From contig JADJVM010000008.1 in the NCBI GenBank assembly GCA_016710595.1, positions 558,001 to 622,000 of the forward strand: a stretch of DNA of 64,000 nt, read 5' to 3'. The notes under the pieces were generated by a model. That model was not told the DNA's origin. It saw only the letters and a list, made by a program, of their open reading frames with translations, and ran no database searches. A program made the position numbers and the translations under genes. The stretch's first letter is position 1, and each line of letters begins with the position of its first letter. Below, in pieces: positions 36,906-43,535 of this stretch. Source of the DNA: Niastella sp. Its GTDB lineage: Bacteria > Bacteroidota > Bacteroidia > Chitinophagales > Chitinophagaceae.

Positions 36906-37814
36906 ACATCGGGCAATTTGAAAGTCGGAGCATCAGCTTACTTTGCTCACTGTCTGGTTACAGCCGACAAGCGTTTTACAGATTCAGGAAAGATGCTGAA
37001 CGGGAAGCATTGCAGCATGATTTGATTTTGCAAGGTGTTGTCTATTCGCAAAATATTAAAGCGGGTTGGCACACGAAAATTACTTTTTATGATGCAGGAT
37101 TTTATGAAGCAACATCACATTCAAATTGGCAGAGATGCCTTGTTTGATTTACTTGCAACACATCGCCTGCTTATCCGAAGAAGAATCCGCAGAATACCAA
37201 TTACCACATTTTCAGACCACTGGATGCATAAGTATCCCAACCTGATAATCGGTTACATTCCCACTGCTCCCAATCAACTTTGGGTGAGTGATATTACTTA
37301 TATCTGTTTGCACAATGATTTTGCATACTTGAGTTTGATAACGGATGCTTACAGCAGAAAAATCGTTGGCTTCTGCTTATTAGAAACATTATCTGCTGAT
37401 GGATGCATCAAAGCATTGAAGATGGCGTTAAGCAGCAATCCGCAGCTTGGGCGGCTCATTCATCATTCGGACCGTGGCAGTCAATATTGTTGTGCCGATT
37501 ATGTTGGCATATTGGAAAAGCAATACGTCAAAATAAGCATGACACAAACTGGCGACCCGTTGGAAAACTCTTTGGCTGAAAGAGTGAACGGAATTTTGAA
37601 AGATGAGTTGCTGGAAAAACAATATCACAATTTTAAAGAAGCACAACAAGCCATTGCCGTTGCCATCAGCACTTACAATCATCATCGTCCTCACAGTAGC
37701 ATTGACATGCTCACTCCTGTTGAAGCGCATTTAAGAGAAGGCGAATTGAAACGCAGATGGAAAAATTATTACTCACCCAAAAAACAAAAAGGAGGTTACG
37801 ATGACATAGTATGA
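36902..37814 (+). pseudogene. IS3-family transposase OrfB, frameshifted
   Basis: An integrase-type DDE transposase read in two frames. The first frame (ATG 36902) gives the N-terminal helices through LQHDLILQ. The second, from about 37036, continues VLSIRKILKRVGTRKLL and carries the HTH_21 region, the catalytic aspartates in WVSDITY and LITDAYSRKIVGF, and the glutamate in NSLAERVNGILKDE, ending near TPVEAHL. Removing one G from the GG at 37034-37035 restores a single frame of about 303 codons. IS3 elements use frameshifting between orfA and orfB, not inside orfB, so this copy is probably inactive or miscalled. Confidence 0.75.
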
Positions 37815-38463
37815 GTTTTTTAAGGCATGTAGGGTTCTAAAGTAATTCAACAAAAAAGCCGAGCATTACTACTCAGCTTCTTTATAAACGAATTACTTCG
37901 TCACCCGGAGACTTATCCCTGGTGAGTTGCTCTCCAGCAGAGCTCACTTCCGTTTCGTCTCCAATGCAAAAATAGAATTTGTAAACGGTATCCAGGACTA
38001 ACAAATAAACTGTAAACTTGCAGTAGGATTATCAAACAAAAAAGTGTCAACTTTTTTCAGGACGAGTCAGTCAAGCCACTGCACCAAGTCAGGCACATTT
38101 GCAAGGCATACAAATCTACGCACTAAGCAAACCTTGCAAAAGAGCCTGCCTTGTTCCAACGCTTCCGGGACACAGCCTGCCACGGTTTACACAGATTAAT
38201 TATTTGTAGAACAAGACGAAAGGCGAACGCATAACACGAACCTGTGATTGCTTCTATCGCTGGCTGAAGAAAAAAGAATCAGCTTCTATTCGCAATTTCT
38301 TCAGCATTTTATCTGAAACCTATTCTATAATCGCTTTCTATCTCCTAATATTATATTTTTTTATATTATACTTTTTTTTAATTATATTTAAACATATTTT
38401 CTATATCGTTCCGTCAAACTAACTCCGCAGACCTTTCTTATTTATTTATTAAAAAAAATTACA
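37815..38463. other. IS tail and right flank, non-coding with several hairpins
   Basis: Within the IS tail, AAGCCGAG and CTCAGCTT form a hairpin (about 37857-37880). A nested hairpin spans 37907-37962 (GGAGAC with GTCTCC, and GTGAG..GCTC with GAGCTCAC inside). After the IS end, the palindrome 38091-38147 and the CGCATAAC boundary (38228-38235) follow, then AT-rich sequence up to the lipoprotein gene. No gene is called. Confidence 0.45.
38091..38147. repeat. Imperfect palindrome at the right edge of the accessory region
   Basis: AGGCACATTTGCAAGG (38091-38106) pairs with CCTTGCAAAAGAGCCT (38132-38147): 13 of 16 positions match around a 25-base loop. The arms share the GGCACATTTG ... CAAAAGAGC form with the palindrome at 26663-26722. 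Confidence 0.5.
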
Positions 38464-38997
38464 ATGAAAAAATTGATTTTTGTTTCAATGATCACTTTTG
38501 TTGCCTTTTCCTGCAATCAAAAAAGTGAAAAAGCTGAGGATACTAAAACGGTTTCTACAGCCCCCATGGCACTCTCAATGACGCCCACTTATTCTTCTTC
38601 CTTTCAAATGGGTAACCCCGATTATGCTGCAATGATCGTAAAAGGAAGCTGGAAAGATTGGCAGGATAACACAATGGATAATATGCAAAAATGGGCTGCT
38701 GATTCTATTGTAGCATTACATAGCAACGCTACTATCACCCGGGGTGTTGATAGCCTGATGGCCAGTTGGAAAAAAAGCCGTGCCGAATACTCAGCCGTAA
38801 CAGATTCCATTGATGCGGTGATACCGGTTTACAGTACTGATAAAAAGGAAAACTGGGTGCTGGTATGGGCTACAGAGTATAACACTAAAAAAGATGGTAC
38901 AAAAGATACCACAGCAGTTATGGAAACCTGGCGCATAAATAAAGACGGTAAGGCCGATTTATTGATGCAATTTGACCGGCACTCCAGGAAGAATTAA
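38464..38997 (+). CDS. Lipoprotein with NTF2/SnoaL-like domain
   Basis: A 177-residue lipoprotein with signal MKKLIFVSMITFVAFSC (lipobox FSC). A Ser/Thr-rich linker runs to about residue 50. The domain at about 55-175 has NPDYAAMIVKGSWKDWQDNTMD, HSNATITRGVDSLMASWKKS, WVLVWATEY and VMETWRINKDGKADLLMQF, the order of elements found in SnoaL/NTF2-like small proteins. No enzyme activity is suggested by particular residues. It lies at the first position of normal chromosome after the accessory region and is followed by a good terminator. Confidence 0.65.
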   Translation: MKKLIFVSMITFVAFSCNQKSEKAEDTKTVSTAPMALSMTPTYSSSFQMGNPDYAAMIVKGSWKDWQDNTMDNMQKWAADSIVALHSNATITRGVDSLMASWKKSRAEYSAVTDSIDAVIPVYSTDKKENWVLVWATEYNTKKDGTKDTTAVMETWRINKDGKADLLMQFDRHSRKN

Positions 38998-39036
38998 TTT
39001 TTAGGAAATAGGAAAAATTCAATTGCAAATAAATTT

Positions 39037-39072
39037 AAGAGGTTAATCTCTATTTGGGTTAACCTCTTTTTT
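39037..39072 (+). terminator. Rho-independent terminator after the lipoprotein gene
   Basis: AAGAGGTTAA (39037-39046) pairs perfectly with TTAACCTCTT (39059-39068) and is followed by a T-run. It lies 40 bases after the stop at 38997 and may also serve the convergent gene on the minus strand, because it is preceded by AAATTTAA. Confidence 0.8.
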
Positions 39073-39142
39073 ATAACAAGCAGTACCCACACCCATATAC
39101 TTAACCTACGCTCCTGCTTAACTACCACCAACTTGATAAATT

Positions 39143-39784
39143 TTAGAAATCCTTTTTTAACAAGGGTACGGCCAATTGAAATATTTTTTTTGCCCACAGC
39201 TCATATTCTGTAGCAGATGGATGCAGCCCATCTGTTGCTAAGCCTGCTACCAAACTGCTGTTTATTCTTTGTGCTGAAGTGATATTTATAAAATGAACCC
39301 CCGATTGTGTTGCCTGCTTTTCGCAAATAAAATTAAAAGTATCTATTTCTTTTGCAATTTGTGCCCTGTTTCTGCCGGAAGCAAAGGGTGTTACACCCCA
39401 GTCCGGGATGCTTAGTACAAAAACATGGTCTGAATTTCCAGCCGCAAAATGAATCGCTTTTTGCAAAAGGGTTTCAAATTCTTTTTGAAACGTTTTTATA
39501 TCCTGGCCACGGTATTGATTGTTTACACCAATGAGCAAACTCACAAAATCATAAACTGGTTGCAAATCTATTTCTTCCAGGTGAGAGATGAGTTCACCGG
39601 TAGTCCAGCCTGTTTTAGCAATTATTTCTGCAGCAGAAAATGAAATATTTTCTTTTCTAAAAAGCTGTACCAATTGGTAAGGAAAACTTTCATGCAGGGC
39701 TACCTGCTCACCAATGGTATAGCTATCGCCAAGGGCTAAATATGTTTTTGACTGAGTTGTTTTATCCATTTTTTGCATAGCCAT
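39143..39784 (-). CDS. SGNH/GDSL-type esterase-lipase
   Basis: A 213-residue soluble hydrolase. The SGNH blocks are all present: block I ALGDSYTIG (nucleophile Ser at about 20), block II with Gly in KTGWTTGEL, block III GVNNQ (oxyanion Asn), and block V DGLHPS (catalytic Asp and His, about 186-189). Substrate is unknown; such enzymes often deacylate small esters or carbohydrates. Starts at ATG 39784, 39778 or 39769 are possible; the last (MDKTTQSKTYLALGD) gives the usual short lead-in. All overlap the preceding membrane-protein gene (by 34-49 bases). Confidence 0.9.
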   Translation of the reverse strand: MAMQKMDKTTQSKTYLALGDSYTIGEQVALHESFPYQLVQLFRKENISFSAAEIIAKTGWTTGELISHLEEIDLQPVYDFVSLLIGVNNQYRGQDIKTFQKEFETLLQKAIHFAAGNSDHVFVLSIPDWGVTPFASGRNRAQIAKEIDTFNFICEKQATQSGVHFINITSAQRINSSLVAGLATDGLHPSATEYELWAKKIFQLAVPLLKKDF

Positions 39785-40209
39785 AAAGGTATCAGGCCTA
39801 CGGCCCCAAAACTACAATCTATTAATATATGAAAAAGTGGGATCTGCCTTGCAGTTCCTGCTATAAAAGCCAGCGGAAAAACAGCAATACATGCCAGCAT
39901 CGCCCAATCAATTACCCATTCATTTTTTACAGGATCCCGGTAAGGGCCAATAAATGCCATGGCAATTACAATATGCGCAAAAGCCAGCCAATCGAAACCA
40001 TAAGCCAGCATTGGATATGCAGTATTTGTATTTTTTACTGCGAGATATACTTGTTGCAACCATTCCCGGGCAAAACCGGGTACCCATTCAGGATGGGCCA
40101 TTAGCCAGGCCAGTTCTGATTGTATAGGAAAAACAGTAATGCCACTGATTAATATGGCCAACACAATAAAAAGTATGGCAGCTCTTATTTTGGTAATGGT
40201 ATTCATCAT
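39736..40209 (-). CDS. Four-helix membrane protein coupled to the esterase
   Basis: A 157-residue membrane protein with hydrophobic segments at about 8-27, 68-88, 100-118 and 125-147. A periplasmic-looking loop contains HPEWVPGFAREWLQQVYLAVKNTN. I do not recognise a named family. Its C-terminus (CKKWIKQLSQKHI) is encoded in the overlap with the esterase start, an unusually long overlap for this window, which suggests translational coupling. Confidence 0.65.
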   Translation of the reverse strand: MMNTITKIRAAILFIVLAILISGITVFPIQSELAWLMAHPEWVPGFAREWLQQVYLAVKNTNTAYPMLAYGFDWLAFAHIVIAMAFIGPYRDPVKNEWVIDWAMLACIAVFPLAFIAGTARQIPLFHILIDCSFGAVGLIPLWLCKKWIKQLSQKHI

Positions 40210-40279
40210 TTAAAAGTAATACTTCCCGGTTGTATTTTTTTTTGATTTTCATTATTTTTTATACATGCATGGCAGCCCT

Positions 40280-40287
40280 TATCTTTG
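40280..40287 (+). promoter_or_regulatory. -7 promoter box for gcdH
   Basis: TATCTTTG fits the Bacteroidota TAnnTTTG consensus and is followed by CGG. It lies about 113 bases upstream of the gcdH ATG, which would place the repeated element at 40329-40385 inside the mRNA leader. Confidence 0.45.
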
Positions 40288-40328
40288 CGGAATATTTAAA
40301 GCCCCTGCGGGCTCAATATAGATTTAAA

Positions 40329-40385
40329 AGTACAAGAGTGCGACGCCAATGAAGCTGATAAGCGATAAGGCGCCGGGTTCATAAC
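40329..40385 (+). repeat. Dispersed element in the gcdH leader (copy 1)
   Basis: AGTACAAGAGTGCGACGC (40329-40346) occurs again, exactly, at 63860-63877. In both copies a loosely similar segment follows, containing GATGAAGCTGAT/GATGCTATGA and GCGCCGGGT/CTGCCGGGA and ending in CAT. Just upstream, GCCCCTGCGGGC can form a small hairpin. The element lies 16 bases before the gcdH start. Confidence 0.6.
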
Positions 40386-40400
40386 CAATTAAACAAAAAG

Positions 40401-41585
40401 ATGGCAGCCAAAACAGATAATTTTATTAGCCCTGATTATTTTAATGTTGATGAATTACTTACCGATGAGCATAAACTCATCAGGGAGACGGTGCGTAATT
40501 ATGTGAAGAAAGAAATTTCTCCGATCATTGAAGAATATGCGCAAAAGGCAGAATTTCCGCAACAAATTGTAAAGCAATTGGGCGAACTGGGTTGCTTTGG
40601 GCCTACCATCCCTGAAAAATATGGTGGTGGTGGCCTGGATTATATTTCTTATGGCCTCATGATGCAGGAATTAGAAAGGGGCGATAGCGGTGTACGCAGT
40701 ACCGCCAGTGTACAAGGTTCTTTAGTGATGTTTCCCATTTATCAGTATGGAAGCGAAGAACAAAGAAATAAATATTTACCCAAACTGGCAAGTGGGGAAT
40801 GGCTGGGATGCTTTGGATTGACCGAACCCAACCATGGCAGCGACCCAAGCAGTATGCTTACCAATATAAAAGATGCAGGTGACCATGTAATTTTAAATGG
40901 TGCCAAAATGTGGATCAGCAATGCGCCCTTTAGCCAGGTAGCTGTGGTATGGGCCCGGGATGAAGCGGGTGACATACGGGGCCTGGTTGTAGAAAGAGGA
41001 ATGGAAGGTTTCAGTACTCCTACCACGCATGGCAAATGGAGCCTGCGGGCCAGCGCTACCGGCGAATTGGTTTTTGACAATGTAAAAGTTCCTAAAGAAA
41101 ATATTTTCCCAAATGTGAAAGGACTCAAAGGCCCATTGGGTTGCTTAACCAAGGCCCGGTACGGTATTGCCTGGGGCGCTATTGGCGCTGCTATGGATTG
41201 CTATTATACTGCTTTGGAATATAGTAAAGAAAGAGTTCAATTTGGGAAACCCATTGGCGGCTTTCAACTACAACAAAAGAAGCTGGCTGAAATGATTACA
41301 GAAATTACCAAAGCACAATTACTAAACTGGCGCCTGGGTGTATTGATGAATGAAGGAAAAGTGACTCCCCAACAGGTAAGTATGGCCAAAAGAAATGCCT
41401 GCGAAGTGGCTACCAACATTTGCAGGGATGCCCGCCAAATGCTGGGCGGTATGGGCATTACAGGCGAATACCCGGTGATGCGCCATATGATGAATTTAGA
41501 AAGTGTGATTACATATGAAGGTACACATGATATTCATTTATTGATTACCGGAATGGATGTTACCGGTTTTAATGCTTTTAAATAA
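40401..41585 (+). CDS. gcdH: Glutaryl-CoA dehydrogenase-type acyl-CoA dehydrogenase
   Basis: A 394-residue flavoprotein. It follows glutaryl-CoA dehydrogenase closely: RSTASVQGSLVM with the substrate-binding Arg (about 97), YGSEEQRNKYLP, GCFGLTEPNHGSDPSSM, WSLRASATGELVF, GPLGCLTKARYGIAWG, QFGKPIGGFQLQQKKLAEM, and the catalytic base E373 in TYEGTHDIH. The reaction is oxidative decarboxylation of glutaryl-CoA to crotonyl-CoA in lysine/tryptophan breakdown, using FAD and an electron-transfer flavoprotein. The next gene, 30 bases on, is a 3-hydroxybutyryl-CoA dehydrogenase, which acts two steps later. Start is ATG at 40401. Confidence 0.92.
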   Translation: MAAKTDNFISPDYFNVDELLTDEHKLIRETVRNYVKKEISPIIEEYAQKAEFPQQIVKQLGELGCFGPTIPEKYGGGGLDYISYGLMMQELERGDSGVRSTASVQGSLVMFPIYQYGSEEQRNKYLPKLASGEWLGCFGLTEPNHGSDPSSMLTNIKDAGDHVILNGAKMWISNAPFSQVAVVWARDEAGDIRGLVVERGMEGFSTPTTHGKWSLRASATGELVFDNVKVPKENIFPNVKGLKGPLGCLTKARYGIAWGAIGAAMDCYYTALEYSKERVQFGKPIGGFQLQQKKLAEMITEITKAQLLNWRLGVLMNEGKVTPQQVSMAKRNACEVATNICRDARQMLGGMGITGEYPVMRHMMNLESVITYEGTHDIHLLITGMDVTGFNAFK

Positions 41586-41615
41586 AAGCAGGTTATTTAT
41601 TTACAAACAAAGTGA

Positions 41616-42515
41616 ATGATGATGATAAAAAATGTTTCAGTGATAGGCGCAGGAACCATGGGTAATGGTATTGCGCATGTATTTGCACAAAGTGGTTTCC
41701 GGGTAAACCTGGTAGATGTAAATGCCGATCAATTAAAAAAGGCATTGGCGATAATGACAAAAAATTTTGATCGCCAAATTGCAAAAGGTTCACTTACTGA
41801 AGAACAAAAAAATAGCGCCTTTGCACAAATTACAACGCATACAGATATGGCATCCGGCATACAAAGTGCCGACCTGGTGATAGAAGCTGCTACAGAAAAT
41901 ACAGCGCTTAAACTTAAAATTTTTAAACAGGTGGATGAGCTGGCGCCAGCACATTGTATTTTAGCCAGCAATACATCTTCTATCTCAATCACCAAAATTG
42001 CAGCAGCTACCCAACGGCCCGAAATGGTGATTGGTATGCACTTTATGAACCCTGTACCGGTAATGAAACTGGTAGAGATTATAAACGGGTATGCTACCAA
42101 AAAAGAAGTTACCACACAAATTATTGAGTTAAGTAAAAAGCTGGGCAAAATACCCTGCGCTGTAAATGATTTTCCCGGCTTTATTGCTAACCGTATATTG
42201 ATGCCGATGATCAATGAAGCTATCTATAGCTTGTATGAAGGCGTTGCCGGTGTTGCTGAAATTGATACCGTAATGAAGCTGGGTATGAGCCATCCCATGG
42301 GACCTTTACAGCTTGCTGATTTTATTGGCCTGGATGTATGTCATAGTATTTTAGAAGTGCTATACAATGGTTTTGGAAATCCTAAATATGCCCCCTGCCC
42401 CTTGCTGGTAAATATGGTGAATGCTGGAAAATTAGGTGTTAAATCCGGTGAAGGTTTTTATACTTACACACCCGGGAGTAAAGAATTGATGGTAAGCTAT
42501 AGTTTTACAAAATAA
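41616..42515 (+). CDS. hbd: 3-hydroxybutyryl-CoA dehydrogenase
   Basis: A 299-residue enzyme oxidising (S)-3-hydroxybutyryl-CoA to acetoacetyl-CoA with NAD(P). The Rossmann motif is GAGTMGNGIAHVFA (about 10-23), with Asp ending strand 2 (LVDVN). The active-site His is in GMHFMNPVPVMKLVEII (about 142), and the Asn/Ser set appears in SNTSSIS. The C-terminal helical dimerisation domain ends with KSGEGFYTY. Three consecutive in-frame ATGs (41616, 41619, 41622) make the exact start uncertain. It lies 30 bases downstream of gcdH and completes crotonyl-CoA breakdown together with an enoyl-CoA hydratase encoded elsewhere. Confidence 0.92.
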   Translation: MMMIKNVSVIGAGTMGNGIAHVFAQSGFRVNLVDVNADQLKKALAIMTKNFDRQIAKGSLTEEQKNSAFAQITTHTDMASGIQSADLVIEAATENTALKLKIFKQVDELAPAHCILASNTSSISITKIAAATQRPEMVIGMHFMNPVPVMKLVEIINGYATKKEVTTQIIELSKKLGKIPCAVNDFPGFIANRILMPMINEAIYSLYEGVAGVAEIDTVMKLGMSHPMGPLQLADFIGLDVCHSILEVLYNGFGNPKYAPCPLLVNMVNAGKLGVKSGEGFYTYTPGSKELMVSYSFTK

Positions 42516-42517
42516 GA

Positions 42518-43129
42518 TCAGGGCAAAGGTTCTTTAGCCGTTTCAAATACACAGGTTACTTTTAGGTTGAGAGGTTCATAGTATTTTTTTAGAATAAATT
42601 CGATATGGTCCTCTGCCAGTTTTTTATACGCTTCATTTGATTCTAAATTAAGCAAGGTGGCCTTATATAAACTCTGTTGCACTTTTACATAATCTTCGAT
42701 GCTGGCGGTATAAAAAAAACCGGTTTTAGAAATAGCATCCACCTGGTCTAGTTTCAACTGGAGGCTAAGCAGGGTGATGGCAGGGAGATAAATTTTTACA
42801 GTACCAGCTTTGGTGTCAATATTTAATTTTTGATGGCTCATATTCACCCCAAATTTTGCTTCGTAAGGCACGGTAACATTGATCGTTTTTTCGGCAAGTG
42901 CATTTTTTAAATTGTTATACATACCGCCGGAAGTTTCTTTGTTGGTTACTTTGATGGTACTAAAGCCCTGTACGCTCAAGGCCCCCAACTCCGCAATTTC
43001 TTTTACTATACTAGTATTGTTTACGATGGTTGTTTTTACTTTATCGCTTCCCATTTTACGCCCCAGCATAAATACGGCTATTACCAACAGTATTACAATA
43101 AAGGCTATTAATTTATTGGCTGAACGCAT
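42518..43129 (-). CDS. DUF4230 membrane-anchored protein
   Basis: A 203-residue protein with one N-terminal membrane helix (LIAFIVILLVIAVFML) and a large extracytoplasmic domain. The DUF4230 features are ALSVQGFSTIKVTNKE near the start of the domain, PYEAKFGVNMS (about 95-105), VKIYLPAITLLSLQL and a C-terminal helix LAEDHIEFILKKYYEPLNLKV. Its function is unknown. The stop is 2 bases from the hbd stop, so the two genes converge. It lies directly downstream of the MmcQ/YjbR-like gene (3-base gap) and may be cotranscribed with it. Confidence 0.85.
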   Translation of the reverse strand: MRSANKLIAFIVILLVIAVFMLGRKMGSDKVKTTIVNNTSIVKEIAELGALSVQGFSTIKVTNKETSGGMYNNLKNALAEKTINVTVPYEAKFGVNMSHQKLNIDTKAGTVKIYLPAITLLSLQLKLDQVDAISKTGFFYTASIEDYVKVQQSLYKATLLNLESNEAYKKLAEDHIEFILKKYYEPLNLKVTCVFETAKEPLP

Positions 43130-43132
43130 GGT

Positions 43133-43456
43133 TTATTTTTTTGTTACCAATTGATAACTTTGATCAATCATGGTAAAAACAAATGATTTTTTTAGTTGAT
43201 TGTTAATGATGATGGTATTCCAATGTTTTTTATTCATGTGGTAGCCTGGCAAAATATTTTCAGGGTATTGTTCCCTTAATTCAATGGCCTGTTCCGGATT
43301 GCATTTTACATTCATTTTTATTTGTGCAGAATCTAAAGGAAGCAATAAAAATATTTTACCCTTTACTTTAAATACCAGGGTTTCGTTTCCAAAAGGAAAA
43401 CTTTCTTCCACATTATTTTTTGCCAATGCATGATTTCTTATTGATTCTACATCCAC
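43133..43456 (-). CDS. MmcQ/YjbR family DNA-binding-fold protein
   Basis: A 107-residue CyaY-like-fold protein: MDVESIRNHALAKNNVEESFPFGNE, TLVFKVKGKIFLLLPLD, NVKCNPEQAIELREQYPENILPGYHMNKKHWNTI. This is the standard order for MmcQ/YjbR proteins. The open frame extends upstream to 43501, but that stretch runs through the terminator hairpin of the neighbouring gene and contains no ATG; the GTG at 43456 gives the usual family N-terminus and is chosen here. The role of the family is poorly defined; DNA binding was suggested from the fold. Confidence 0.85.
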   Translation of the reverse strand: MDVESIRNHALAKNNVEESFPFGNETLVFKVKGKIFLLLPLDSAQIKMNVKCNPEQAIELREQYPENILPGYHMNKKHWNTIIINNQLKKSFVFTMIDQSYQLVTKK

Positions 43457-43486
43457 CTCATTTGTATTTACACAAATATAACAAAC

Positions 43487-43513
43487 AAAAAAGCCTCCCA
43501 AAAAAGGGAGGCT
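43487..43513 (-). terminator. Rho-independent terminator of the type IX adhesin gene
   Basis: AGCCTCCC (43492-43499) pairs perfectly with GGGAGGCT (43506-43513). On the minus strand the stem is followed by a U-run (A-run from 43487). It lies 23 bases past the end of the gene at 43536. Confidence 0.85.
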
Positions 43514-43535
43514 ATGTTTTAAGATTTTATATACT

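Larger units (their letters stand above)
36511..38068 (+). mobile_element. IS3-family insertion sequence
   Basis: Terminal inverted repeats of 24 bases with three mismatches mark the ends: GACTTGTCCTGAAATAGG at 36511 onward, and the inverse of GACTCGTCCTGAAAAAAG ending at 38068. Between them lie orfA (helix-turn-helix) and a frameshifted orfB (DDE integrase). About 250 bases of non-coding tail follow orfB. No target-site duplication is obvious (flanks TTTAA and AGTCAAG). The element sits directly downstream of the PLD gene and does not interrupt the operon. Confidence 0.85.
26427..38235. repeat. Inverted pair GTTATGCG / CGCATAAC enclosing the defence operon and IS
   Basis: GTTATGCG at 26427-26434 (within GGGCGTTATGCG) is matched by its exact inverse CGCATAAC at 38228-38235. 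The enclosed 11.8 kb contains the XRE-helicase-methylase-ATPase-PLD operon and the IS element. The right arm continues as CATAACACGAACCTGTG, similar to the right arm of the first unit. An 8-base pair alone is weak; the shared context on both units is what makes it worth noting. Confidence 0.35.
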
